Positions 47,101 through 57,835 of a stretch of DNA of 64,000 nucleotides are shown in pieces. Positions within the stretch are counted from its first letter, which is position 1, and each line of letters begins with the position of its first letter. Under the pieces are notes generated by a model. It was not told the origin of the DNA. It worked only from the letters and a program-made list of their open reading frames with translations, and did no database searches. The stretch covers positions 1,550,501 to 1,614,500 of the forward strand of contig OZ024894.1 of NCBI GenBank assembly GCA_964017195.1. Direction: 5' to 3'. Made by a program: the position numbers and the translations under genes. This DNA is from Siderastrea radians. Its lineage: Eukaryota > Cnidaria > Anthozoa > Scleractinia > Rhizangiidae.

Positions 47101-50100
47101 ATGTAGTGGTCTTTGCTGTTTAGTTGGATTTGACCTTCATTTATCTTATCTTGTTTGCTGAGAACCACAGTCATTGTGCCTTTGTCCGCTTTTTTGACAT
47201 TTATTTCATTGTTAGTTTTTAGCGCTTTAAGCGCCTCGCGTTCTTTAGGCGGTAGGTTATTTTTTGGCTTTGTGAGTTTGACCTCTGCTAGTTGCGTCCT
47301 AACCTCCTCTAAATAGCTTTCAAGGGCTACTGATGGTTGGACTGGTGGTTTCCACGTTGATTTGACGTGAAAAAGGTGAGGTTCCTTATCTTGCCCGTGA
47401 AAAATGTAACGCAGTCTCATTCTCCTTGCAAAATTGTCATAGTCACGCAAGAGTTGTTTTCTTATATGCGTTTCTTTTGTTATTGGGCAAGGGACAAATT
47501 TTAACCCTTTTGCTAATAGATTGATTTGGTCTTTGGTGAGTTCTTGGTTTGAGAGGTTTTTGATGTGTTTCTCATTTGCCTCTAATTGGGCATTAAGTTG
47601 TTTTTTGTTTTTCTTTTGTTTGCGTACTTTGCGCTTTCTGTTGTTTCCGTTTGGTCCCTTTTCCGGTGTCAGAGTCAGATAATAGACATGCGTACTGTTC
47701 AACATGTTTATTTTCCATATTTCGCAGTGTTGACAACAGTTCGCCGAACTTGGATATTTTAGTTTGGATGCTTTCGGCTAGCTTAATTACATTACTGAGT
47801 GTGACAATGTTTTCGCTAGGCGCCGAATGTGCTTGTTTCTTTTTCGCGAAACTCTTTTTTACAACAGTGCCTGTTGCGGTTTTCTTTGGAACTCTCGGTC
47901 GTTTTTCTTTCTGGAGCTCGCTTCTGAAGCGATCGCACTCACGATAATGAAATCGCGTAAGAGCCTTAACGTACTCTTGTTGTGCGTTTTTCCTTATTCG
48001 ACTAATGTCATTTTTAAATTCATTGTCCGCTCTTATTCGAGCTCTTGCCTTGTAGCGTAGATCTTCTGGGCAAGTTCCTTTTTCAGTGTGCCTTTTGAGT
48101 TTCTTTATCGCCTGCTCAGCGTGGAAGAGTTTTTCTTCCGTGGACCAGTTGACTTGGCTGTGGCGGCGTTTTCTAGTCTGAAAAGGACGTGTTCTAGGCT
48201 CTCTGGATTTCGTGTTTCGGTGGCGGCTTTTAGCACGAGGAGATACTTGGCTGCTGGGAAGCTCCTCCTCACTGCCTTCGTCGAGAAGGTTGGATTCGTT
48301 GCCGCTGAGTTCTTCTAGCTCGAGTTCCATGGGATCGTCTCCGGCATTGTAGACATTGTAATCGTCATGGCTTGTTGAGGGGCCTGCTGCTATTAGCCCG
48401 TCGCTTGTTACTAGTTCCTGCGACATTGTTCTGTATAGTCAGGCAACCTTACCTCTTACCCAGTCTTCCAGCTGAAATATGCACACACTGGGAGCCTTGT
48501 TTGAGCTCTTCTGTGCAGACCATAAATAAAATCTCGGAAATAACGCTCTTTATGTCCTTATGTCAAAATGTTTTCGTCCTCTAGTTTTTAGAGTTTTTGT
48601 TCCCCCGTTCCCTAAAATAGGTTCATGTTCCCTTGTTCCCTTCGATTTTTTCCTTTGTTCCCTTGTTCCCCAAAACCCCTGGGAGACCCTCCAAGTTGGC
48701 ACAACGTTCAGTATTATGAGGCTCAGTTAGCACGCGCAATAGGGTAAGACTATTATTATTAAGTACAAATCATGTTTTGCTAGGCCACAACCCATGATTT
48801 GTTTTTAGTTATTTCAAGCTGGCACAATACTCCATGGGACTGAGTCTCTATTGACCAATAACAACGCGCGTAAACAAAGATCCGACCTCACCTCACACTG
48901 TAGAAGATACTTCCATTGGGTCGGATCTGAAGAAGATAGTTCTCTGTGGTCACATCATGGAAGTAAGCCTTCTTTGTATTCAGAAAGTACGTACTCGGAA
49001 TCCAGATTTGTTTGTTTATATTACTGCTCAAGGTCAGGATAGGGTCAGAGGTCAGATGAGCAAAGGCTAACCGCTCGTCTCTCCAGTATTGCCGTAAATA
49101 AATGTCAATTGTAAAATCCTGAAAAGGCCATTAAAAAAGATATTAAATTGGATTAGCAGAGTTTCAATGTGACCTATTCATTTATTCTCTACCCTTCACA
49201 TAACATTTACACTTAAATGAATGATCGATCGTCGGTCGGTAGGTCGATAAATGCAATCTAACCTATCATTTGAAATTCTTACCATCTTAACTTCTTCCAT
49301 CGCCCAAATATTAGCAACATACATGTCAACTCGAACTTCGGCTGGAGAACCTAAATAAATAAACAAATAGTCAATTGCCTTAGGATGCCTGGAAATCTCC
49401 TAACAGCCGAAGAATAACAATACATGGTTTTCATCAACGCACGCTAAAACCAATAGCTTTTTACTCTTAAGAGACGTGGCACTTTGCGAGAGGTATTCCT
49501 TATGACAATACCTTCGCGGGATGCGTGATTTCCTCACACCATATTTGTTTTATATAGACCAGGACATGCGAAACGAAAATTAACTTCATCTTAATGTCTC
49601 TCTCTCTTCTAAGTAAGAGAAAAATCTGCCTGTTGCAAGCTTATAAGGGATTTGATTACTCAATTTTGCTTCCTTTGGCTAGCCTAAATTGTTTCGTACT
49701 TTTAGCACAAATAGAATTTCGTCATGTCTTAAACCCGTTGAAGGATGAGGTTTGAAGACACACTAGTATGCTTTCTCGTATGGTAGCGATTTATTGCAGT
49801 TTGGGGTTCAGTTAAACAAACGACGAGGCATTACCGTTGTCGCTCTTAAGTCTCTTAAAGTATGTCAACTCACCTTTTACACCAGGTCTGATTCTTCTAT
49901 CGTAGTTTTTCAAAAGGGTTTCAACTATCCAAGTAGAGTTTTCGTAAGCACTTTTTTTGAAGACACTTGACCAGTTTTGACTAACAAAACAACAACAGTG
50001 AGTTGTACTCAGGGTCGAATGAAATTGCCATGGGACGCCTAGAGAGGTTCAAGCACATCTCTCCCACGTTTAGGGGCCTTACGCTGCTACGACGCAACGA

Positions 50101-52307
50101 TCCCCTCCCCCCACAAAAAACGGCACATAACAGGTTACCAAAGTATTTTCAAACTACTCCGGACTATGCCAACTTATTGTTAAATTTTACTTTTACGTAT
50201 TTCCTCGACTTAAAAGTCGACAAAGTATTATTTAGGACTGAGAAGAATTCGCAGGGTTCCCAACTTAACTTCAAGAAAGTAAAATTAACCGTCATATGTT
50301 TACGTTCTCATGAAAATTCAAAATAAGTATGGGGATTTTCACGTTTAGCTGAATCTTTTGCCAGTTACCAAGGGACACATTGCTGTCGCCGTCGTAGTTG
50401 CGGAAAGGTCTCCAATAATCTGATCTATTTTATTGTCTTTTTTTTTTTTACCTTATAATAACAAATATAACATAATTATGAAATCAGGTACTGCCTGTCA
50501 TGAAACTTCCCATAAAATAGAAACTTTATATGACTTGAGAACGAAATGAACTCATGTTGTGCACTATGGAAACAAACACATTAACACTAAGATGTTTTGT
50601 CACCCTGGGAAACGATCCACAAGATTGTTCAAAGTGTTGAAAGATGGTTTTTCGCTTTTTGCGCTTCTTTTCTTTTTTGGTATGAGAAAAGAAACCTGTT
50701 TGCTGTGCGTGTTGACCATTGTATCCATAACCAAGGAAAGACAAATAAGAAAGTACGTGCAAATACCCACTGTTTACAAGCATTCAGCACGGATTTCACT
50801 TGTGTTTGACACTCGGGAGTTGGCAACGTTTTTTTAGCTTTGGTGGTAGATCAACGAAAATGTTTAATAAGAGCAAAATAAACTTAAAATAGTTCTTCGG
50901 CTTAGATACCTGCGTATTGCTATAATTCTTATATATATATCGAACGTTGTCTATTGCCGATACCGATGACTGAGGATTATATATATATTCAATTGTACAT
51001 AAACATGCATATTAAACCCATCACAAAAAAAGACCGATTCCATTACCATCAATTTACGTTCATGACTTATTTAGATGTAATCAAGCCCGGTCATTAATCT
51101 CAAGTATACATGCAATTTACGAAAAGAAAACAATAAGCTTGTTTGCAACAACAAGCTTTATTACCGAATAGAAAAAGGATTAGATCTTTGTCCACGACGA
51201 CGGAAACCGTGGACGAAATTGCGTCAATTGAAAAACAAAAAAAAAAAAGGAAAACAATGCGGCCAACAGACCGTTCTCCGAAAATAGACTAATCTTATTC
51301 TAGACAAAAGAAACATATTGTCCTTAAGGAAGGTACTGTGGAATAAATTATCAGCTTTGTTAATTAAGAGGGCTTGCCGCTCGAAGAGAAAAAAATGCGA
51401 CTTCCTCTACCACAACCTTGGCCCAATGACACGCGGATAACCGCAACACTTAATAAATATCAGGTGCGTGTGTTCCCAAACTTGCCAAAAACAGCACCAT
51501 AATTGTTTTCTCTTTAAGTGAGCTCTCAAGTATTTTGTTTTTCTTTATAAAAAGACGGATTTTCAGGCTAGGATTTTCATTTTTTTTCCCCTGATTCGGA
51601 AATAAATTGTGAGCTAGCTTTTTTCATGCATACTTCAACAAGCAGGACTGGCATTTATGTGGATTAAAGGATTTCACGTGTTACTCCAACAAAGGACACC
51701 GCGAGAAACAAAGCAAACTTACATGGTTATTATTTACACCAAAATAACCTCGGAAAAATTTTTTCGGTTAATTGTTAAAATTCTCTACTTGAATTCCAGA
51801 GAAGCGGCTATTTAGAATAACAAATACACATCTAGGACTTGAAAACGCTTTCAGTCCCGTAACTGATTTTAAAAACTTCACACAAACGGCCTGGTGATCA
51901 CTTCAGGGTTATAAAAAATATAACGTAAATTGTGCCTCTAAAGCCGGAGAATTTCACCGTTACGCACGAAGAAGCTAATAACCCGTTAGAGACACAAGAT
52001 ATTTATGGACTGAAAGGTATACATAAAATATACGTATGGTTCGTGATCTTAGCAGCGATGCACATATATGAATCCACCACCAGACGCAGTCTGCCTTATG
52101 GTACTAGTACGATTAATTTGGGCTCATATCTGTCTGCAAGCTTAAGTCCACCGGACTAAGAAAATCGAGCAGAATCAGAAAAAACGAAACAAACAACGAA
52201 TTAAACAAGACCTACCTGGAAATGTTCCTGTTGAGCTGATCACTAAGGGCAACAAGAGCGGCCAAAAGCATCAAGATGGCATATAGTCGGTCATATTTGT
52301 TTAACAT
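41145..52307 (-). CDS. Cys-loop anion channel subunit, paralogue of the first, complete
   Basis: Eight coding exons on the minus strand: 52216-52307, 49874-49980, 49283-49350, 48892-49118, 44294-44376, 43845-43991, 43053-43426, 41145-41417. All have GT-AG junctions; the sum is 1371 nt, giving 456 residues. The start opens a signal peptide ([15 protein letters not shown]). The Cys-loop C172-C186 spans 13 residues. Also present are WIPSTYF (loop A), ESYGY (loop B), M2 [14 protein letters not shown] at 287-300, and M4 in the last exon ([16 protein letters not shown]). Exon lengths 68, 227, 83 and 147 and the residue numbering up to M2 equal those of the gene at 21,564-35,988, so the two arose by duplication. 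The M3-M4 loop is shorter, in two exons instead of four. No loop-C cysteine pair is present, so glycine binding is not assured. A 5' UTR intron is possible upstream of 52,330. Intron 4 carries a Penelope-like element and intron 7 a foldback element. Confidence 0.92.
42117..43023. mobile_element. Foldback element with 12-bp target duplication
   Basis: A 907-bp insertion in the last intron of the second channel gene, flanked by direct repeats TTTGTGTATCAG (42105-42116 and 43024-43035). Long arms (about 42,146-42,290 and 42,870-43,023) are inverted copies, interrupted by small insertions on either side. A nested inverted pair sits inside (TATAAATCTACTAG at about 42,501 and its complement near 42,670). 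A 106-bp near-perfect palindrome (42,689-42,794) follows. No transposase is visible. The right end is 9 bases from conserved intron sequence next to the exon 7 donor region. Confidence 0.8.
44519..44622 (-). mobile_element. tRNA-derived SINE fragment, minus orientation
   Basis: Contains the B-box half of a tRNA-like head and the adjoining tail (GACAAAGAAAAAATCTG on plus). It is the inverted counterpart of the SINE at 45,092-45,235. Confidence 0.7.
44623..45084 (+). mobile_element. 5'-truncated LINE (CR1/L2-type) 3' end
   Basis: An open frame of about 95 codons (from about 44,630 to 44,914) encodes the C-terminal region typical of CR1/L2-like LINE ORF2: [44 protein letters not shown] and [11 protein letters not shown] 3' UTR follows, then an (ATT)n tail at about 45,061-45,084. 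The reverse-transcriptase core is missing, as usual for 5'-truncated insertions. It sits between two oppositely oriented SINEs in intron 4 of the second channel gene. Confidence 0.8.
45092..45235 (+). mobile_element. tRNA-derived SINE, plus orientation
   Basis: The head (about 45,096-45,169) has a clear A box (AGTAGCTCAGTGGTTAGAG) and B box (GGTTCGATTCCC). The acceptor stem pairs imperfectly and the anticodon arm is irregular, so it is not a working tRNA. The tail (CAGATTTTTTCTTTGTCCC and on) is shared with the inverted fragment at 44,519-44,622. Confidence 0.75.
45816..47705 (-). CDS. Penelope-like reverse transcriptase (ORF2), no GIY-YIG domain
   Basis: A 629-codon open frame. The Lys/Arg-rich N-terminus is followed by a Penelope-type reverse transcriptase: [28 protein letters not shown] with [37 protein letters not shown] and the palm motif KRFKDDIF, then FLDTNVYKG. 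The protein stops at LVRAKL, the point where most relatives continue into a Cys-rich linker and GIY-YIG endonuclease. Nothing of that kind is seen in any frame downstream. It overlaps ORF1 by 113 nt in the +1 frame. Without its own endonuclease it may prime on pre-existing DNA ends. The first ATG is taken as start; translation by frameshift from ORF1 is an alternative. Confidence 0.88.
   Translation of the reverse strand: MLNSTHVYYLTLTPEKGPNGNNRKRKVRKQKKNKKQLNAQLEANEKHIKNLSNQELTKDQINLLAKGLKFVPCPITKETHIRKQLLRDYDNFARRMRLRYIFHGQDKEPHLFHVKSTWKPPVQPSVALESYLEEVRTQLAEVKLTKPKNNLPPKEREALKALKTNNEINVKKADKGTMTVVLSKQDKINEGQIQLNSKDHYMPLEQPMVRETNCKVTQLINELYRRNHIDEMTKKWLCQTPNPPRIPVFYTLTKIHKPVRTGRPIISGCEGPTEKLSAFVDKLLQPIPQQQKSYLKDTTAFINFIERTKVPEKALLVSMDGSSLYTNIPQEEGIQTVCKAYVSFYQNKIPIPTPLLERALRLILQENSFQFNGKNYLQTNGTAVGTNMAVAFANIFMAKVETDILSQSVIKPLVWKRFKDDIFSLWNVSRDEISKFIEQANKHHPTIKFTAEISETETTFLDTNVYKGERFKKAAVLDVRTHFKPTETFQYTHFSSCHPPGVKRGFIKGEALRLLRTNSSKKLFEEVIKTFKKQLQERGYPESFLQNTLSEVNFEDRKLALQQKRRENKRILPFVTQYQPSVPNLKQIIMNKWHLIKKQPLLNEIFKEPPLISYKKGRSLKDILVRAKL
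47593..48426 (-). CDS. ORF1 protein of the Penelope-like element
   Basis: A 277-codon open frame upstream of, and overlapping, the reverse transcriptase. It is acidic and Ser-rich at the N-terminus (residues about 25-60), then strongly basic with repeated Arg/Lys clusters (about 65-95 and 180-205). An amphipathic helical stretch (about 100-175) and a basic Gln/Lys-rich C-terminus complete it. No zinc knuckle or known fold was recognised. By analogy with ORF1 proteins of other retroelements it may bind nucleic acid, but that is inference. The ATG has a good context, just inside the 5' end of the element. Confidence 0.75.
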   Translation of the reverse strand: MSQELVTSDGLIAAGPSTSHDDYNVYNAGDDPMELELEELSGNESNLLDEGSEEELPSSQVSPRAKSRHRNTKSREPRTRPFQTRKRRHSQVNWSTEEKLFHAEQAIKKLKRHTEKGTCPEDLRYKARARIRADNEFKNDISRIRKNAQQEYVKALTRFHYRECDRFRSELQKEKRPRVPKKTATGTVVKKSFAKKKQAHSAPSENIVTLSNVIKLAESIQTKISKFGELLSTLRNMENKHVEQYACLLSDSDTGKGTKRKQQKAQSTQTKEKQKTT

Positions 52308-52828
52308 TCTCGGAGTCTGTTTATCCAACGTTGTTATTGCACTGAAAAATAATTGTTTAAGTCTTAAAGTTAGACGAGACAAGGCGCTCTAACCATGATA
52401 ATACTACAAAATGAATTGGCAAATGTATGCAAGTTTTGACTACATGTCTGTACCAGAATTCCTTTCGCGATGTTTTCGTTTTGGATACAAATAAAATTGT
52501 CTTAAAATTTGCATATTAAATATACTGCAATGCACAAAACCGAAAAAAACTGCATATCTTTTTGACAACAGGGGCTTTTTTTTCAACGCCCAAAATAATT
52601 CGCCAGTCACTTGGCTTCGGTTTTGTTTTACAACGCTACGCTTAATGGTTAAAAAAAAACCCGCCCAACCAATCCCAAGCAAAAACGCAAGTTTTCCCGC
52701 GCTTGGCGCCTGTAAGTTGGGAAAGTGCTTCAAGTTCTGATTGGTCCACTGAGTTGTTTTAGGCTTTTGTGGTAGGCCAGAGGTGGTTTCTTTCCCGGCC
52801 AGCAACGTACAATATTAGACCTAACATA

Positions 52829-52952
52829 ACCTACAATCAGGCCCTATTTTCCTTTCGCCCGGTGAAACATTCAGGCGGGAAGGGCGAAACGAAAAATAGA
52901 GCGTCCTTTTCCCCCCCTCCCCGGTAAAAAACAAAGAACGCCTGATCGCAGG
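52829..52952. mobile_element. Small insertion with 14-bp target duplication
   Basis: About 124 bp flanked by perfect 14-bp direct repeats TTAGACCTAACATA (52815-52828 and 52953-52966). The ends are imperfect inverted repeats (CCTACAATCAGGC and CCTGCGATCAGGC), and a second inverted pair lies inside (TTTCGCCC and GGGCGAAA). Confidence 0.65.
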
Positions 52953-55900
52953 TTAGACCTAACATAGACATACTATTTTTACAATGGATATATGCTTAGC
53001 TATCAACTATTTTAATGTAAAATAAAACGACAGAAAATGAGTAATGTTTGAAGCTGCCAGATATACAAATATAGATCATCAACAATGTATAGAGAATCGA
53101 CAAATTGAAAATCACTGTGAGCATCGAACAAAGAAAACAATATTCCTTGAGAAATGTTGTTGTACTGAATGTGAGATTAGGCCTACAATGGTGCACAGGC
53201 TTACGTTAAATGCCAGCCGTTTCTGACGGTATCGAATTTCTTACTCCATGCATATAACCCAAAAAGTTCTGCATTGCCTTTTATTTCCACTTTTATTATG
53301 GAACAAGTCTCCTTAGTGAATTTTACAAATCTCTTATCATTAACTTCTGACACATTTGGGGTACTTGTATTTCTTAAAAAGTGTTGATACTATTTGTTTC
53401 ACTTGTAATCTTTAATTTTTATTTATTAGTTTATTTATTCATTTTATTAGTAGTATGGTTTGTTGACAAAAACGTAGTATGTCGTACGCTGATTTCAATT
53501 TCATGGGGAAACAAAATAAAATTTTCCACATTTTTGACGCGTGACGACAATCTTCTTGTTGAATTCTGCGAGAATCTGCCTAAACGGTCTACTAAAATTC
53601 AGTGATGGACCATCGTTATTCGAAATACGAGGGTGTGACGATCCTTCCATACAACAACTGTTTTGGATACCTCTAGTATGTTAAAGGAATTTTCCGGCAT
53701 CAACAAACACGAGGAATGTACGAGAAATAACAACAAGAAAAAGAAATAGAAAATCGAATAATCTATCTAACCTACTACACTCAACAATAGCTAAAAACGA
53801 AAATAAACGAATTGAAATATAGGAAAACTTTAAAACATATGTTATTCCAACTACACGAAGTGGGAAAAGAAAGCGAATATTTATATGATAAAAAAAGAAA
53901 AACAGTATTGTCCTAAATTGGTGTCGACACAAATGGTGGCACCGAAAAACTACCTGACCACGGCTCAATCATCTTTCAATTTTTTTTTCAGATTGTCGAG
54001 ACAAACCAAATCAATCAAACTGAAATAGTAAATTCGATTGCGGTCTAATTTGTGTTACATACAGAAACAGAAAATAAAAACTTACCAGTTTTTGTCGAAT
54101 GTTGTGGCTATTCGTTTTCATGCTTCGAAGTGCTGTCTAGAAGGGCAAAGTTAATAAGGTTAAAACTTTCCAGGATATGTTTTTTTTCTTTCGCTGTGGG
54201 TGACCATGAGTCGCTTAACTTCGGTTCTTTATTACTGGGAGAAGTTATTTAATGTTGCGTTGAATAAACGATTACTTTCAACGAGAGCCGGTACAACTAC
54301 ACTGAATATGGCATTAATAAAATATGCTTTAAGAATAGCACCTTAAATTGTCTTAAACAGTTAGGTATCGCGGTGAAAAGCAGTCTATTCAACGTAGACA
54401 ACAAAAATTTAAATTTAAAAGCTGATATGTTCTCTGATAATGAAGCTATAACTATGAGTCTTACGTCAATTTTTTTTGTTTTTGAATTAAATAGATCTTT
54501 CATTTAATGACCAAATGTGCCATTGGACAACAGTCTCGAAACAATCTTGACTTAAGAGAGGTTCTTTAAGAAGTCAAGTAAACAGGTTGATTACAAAAGC
54601 CACGCGTTGTTCAACAGCTAGAAAATACTTGCAAAAATGAGACGTTTAATAATCGATTTAATGCAGCTAAAAAATTTACTCGGTTTACGTTCAGAGCAAC
54701 TTAAGTGTTTGAATACTTAACAAAATTTTAATTAAAAATGACCTATTCGCAAGATTAAATAGCTGTACTTACACATGCAAAACTTGATAGTTATTTATTT
54801 ACTATCTACAGACAGCCGTAGTCTTATTACCAAAACAAGTTCATTTTAATTTCCCAATAGACTTAATGCAAATTCAGGCACAATTAGAAAACTGCGATTT
54901 GAAAGAAACTTTTAAAAATGACTACGAAAACAAGTCAGAACGCCAAAGCTCAATGATCGCTCGGTGATCAAAAGAATAGAACATATTGCAGTCGATTCCA
55001 TTTACGAGTAAAAAGGTTAGCAAGGCAAAAAGCATTTCTTAGAAGTCTCAAATTAAACCAAAATAATTTACACAATTTAATTTAAAAGAAGTCTATCAAA
55101 ACTGCTATTTCTATCTCTACATCGAGAAAACTATACCAAGATTTCTTGGGAAAAAAAAGGAGGAAAAGAAGAAGAAGAAAGTTAGTTGGAAGGAAAAAGC
55201 ACCATAATAATAGAGACCGACGCATGTTAGATATTAGTAGCATTACACTTGATACTTTGTATTTTTAATATAAATAATAAAATAACGAGGTAGAGTCTAA
55301 GTACAACATTCAAAGAAAGAAACTGAAAATTCCACAGTGAGAATCATTTTCAGTCCCAGCTTAGAAAGAAACGCCCTAAAGAAAATGAATCTTTCAAGAC
55401 TGGGCTTCGGTTATAGGATAGTGCGAGATCTTTGCTGCGTCAAGATAATAGTAAATAAAACATTGACAAAAATCAACAAATACTTTATCGCTGACCAATT
55501 TACCACCCTCATATTTTAGAACTCTACAGTGAAAAATATGTGACGTAAACCCCTACTGTGCTATAAGCAAAAACTTTCTACAGCAAGATTGCTTTTGGCC
55601 TGCCCAAATCCATTTCACATTTAAAACTGTTTGGTGCAAAACATACTTCAAAAGTGTTCAGTCATAAAGGGCCTGCCAGAAAACCAAGATATCTTGCGAC
55701 TTGAATAACGCCAAAACATGCATATACGAATAACACTAACCTTCTAAAGAAACAGCCAATTTTGATTTTTCCTCCTTTTCTTCGTAAAATAATTCCACCA
55801 CAGGGACCTTGATGGCACAAATGTTTGTAAGCGATCGCAAATCTCAATCACTTGCCTAAATCCGTTTCATGAATTGCAGTGGAGAAAACTCGCATCAAGA

Positions 55901-57619
55901 AGGCCTTTCAGGGTACAAGCGTATGAACGATAACATCAAAGCCTCAGAAACGCAGGCTAGTTCAAGAGATTTAATTATTTCTGAGACATCTACATGGGCG
56001 ATTAGCTAACAGCTTTATCACCACCTAGCTTATGGAAATGAAGTCTGGATTACGAAAGTTATGAATTTTGTCAGAAAGGGTCTTAAAAGAATTAAGCTAA
56101 GAAAGCAGAAAGCGACAGCTTTTCAAGCCTCTTGCACTTTAATTAACTGGTTCTTTGGCCTTCCAAGTGTTGTGGACTGTAAACTCAACTTAATCATTTT
56201 ACATTGTGATCAATAAAAATATGTCTAACAAGAGACAAACTGCACTAACAAAAACAAAATGGCTCTTAAACCATTTCCTAGTACAGAAACTAAAACTACT
56301 CGTGAAAAAGGGTTTAAAATAAGTGAAAACAACTTTATAATTATCAACGTTGGCTTTCTTGAATAATTTAGCTCAAAGCAAACAGACCACTGATGTTGTC
56401 TGTTTAATCAGTTCTATTGAGGGAGCTTTTTATCGCCACTGTAATAACAGAGGTTAGAGATGTAGGATATTTAGGTGTCTGCGTTGCTAATTTGACGACT
56501 GAAAATAATATGAAGAACGTCATCATATCTCTTATTCTTGGCTTCTTTCATTTCTCATTGGTGTCTCTTTCAAATTCATTGGAAGTTAACGAATCACGTT
56601 AATTTTCTTTAAAACAAATTAACTTAAGAATACTACAACTGAAAAAAAAAGTAAAAATTTTTGGCAACAGATGCAATGTCATTGGACAGTATTATAATTC
56701 ACGCACACGCCTGGTAGCCAGGTCAAGCCGAACCAGGCAACAAGAAAACTTATCTATAGTCCTTTTTTGTTACACAGTTGTTTTCAATTTGAAATTTCAA
56801 TTTATCTTGATCGATGCATTCCAAGATCTGCATACATCTGCTCACGACCAAAATAAATAACAATGACAAAGCCATCTCAAATGGAGCAATAAAAGACCTA
56901 GTTTGTGTACAGTGCTTCTTCGATTATAGTTTTAGTAGCTGAGGTCCAGCACTCGCCGATTGTTAATTGACTTTTCGGTGAAAGAAAAGGTTTGGTTAGG
57001 CTCGGTATCCTTTCAGACAAGATAAGGCAGAGTCAGAGTTCACTACGACCCTACGAGTAAATTTGCATTTTTTCAATAACCCACAAGCAAACAAACAGTA
57101 CTATGTACTTTAAGTTTTCGGATAATGGAATGAAAAATACATGAAGCGCAATAGTGCATGGGTTCTGATCAGCTAACGAAGACGCCTTATCATTGGCTCG
57201 TTATAAAACATATTACTTAAGAAATAGCTGGTTCTCTTCTGATACATTTGCTATAAACGAAAGTTGGCGACTGACACTTAAAATAAGCAAAACCACACTG
57301 CATGCATGTGACAAACCGATGAAATTTGTGGGATAACTTTTGGATGTGGATAAAAAAAATCTTGTCGCAAAGCATATTTTGTGAGCTTAATGCATTTACG
57401 TAGGGAAACGAATAAGCGACAAAATATAATAAAATGTAATCTATAAGAACGAGAAAATTACTTGTCATTTCATATTTGCTTTCTGTTCCCCTGCTCTAAG
57501 GATCAGTCAGCCGCTGACAATGGAAATAAAAATCTATAGTAAATTTCATTTTGTAAAATACTGAAGAAAAAAAAAACTGCAGTATATGAGTGGTGACACC
57601 CAACTAAAACGTTAAAATC

Positions 57620-57835
57620 ACATTAGCCCTTTAACCTCTAACAGTGGCAATAATGAAATTCTTTTAACATTTTCACTAATTGTTCTGAAACGTTCAAGTG
57701 ATGAGAATAAAGAAAGTGACCACCAAGGATAAGTCTTGATATTTAGACAAACTCTCCTTACTGGTTTCCATAAGAAGTGTATGGAAAACAGTAAGGAGAA
57801 TATGCATTTTTATTTCAGGGCTTAAAGGGTTAAAT
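57620..57835. repeat. MITE-like repeat with internal hairpin
   Basis: Ends GCCCTTTAACC and GGGCTTAAAGGGTTAA are loosely inverted. Near the right end CTCCTTACTG and CAGTAAGGAG, with TTTCCATA and TATGGAAA, form a hairpin of about 20 bp with a short loop (57,757-57,800). No coding capacity. Confidence 0.5.

Larger units (their letters stand above)
45320..48691 (-). mobile_element. Penelope-like retroelement without endonuclease, bounded by inverted repeats
   Basis: A 3.37-kb unit on the minus strand within intron 4 of the second channel gene. Both ends carry GAGGGTCTCCCAGGGG in inverted orientation (45320-45335 and 48676-48691). They are flanked by CAAGTT, a likely 6-bp target duplication (45314-45319 and 48692-48697); the base after each is G if the boundary is shifted by one. 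Inside each end are direct repeats of GGGAACAAGGGAACA. Two long intact frames are present: ORF1 (48,426-47,593) and a reverse transcriptase (47,705-45,816). No GIY-YIG domain follows the reverse transcriptase. Intact frames indicate a young copy. Confidence 0.85.

Noticed and set aside
47651..48584. Plus-strand open frames of 70-98 codons.
   Set aside because: They are antisense shadows of ORF1 of the Penelope-like element.
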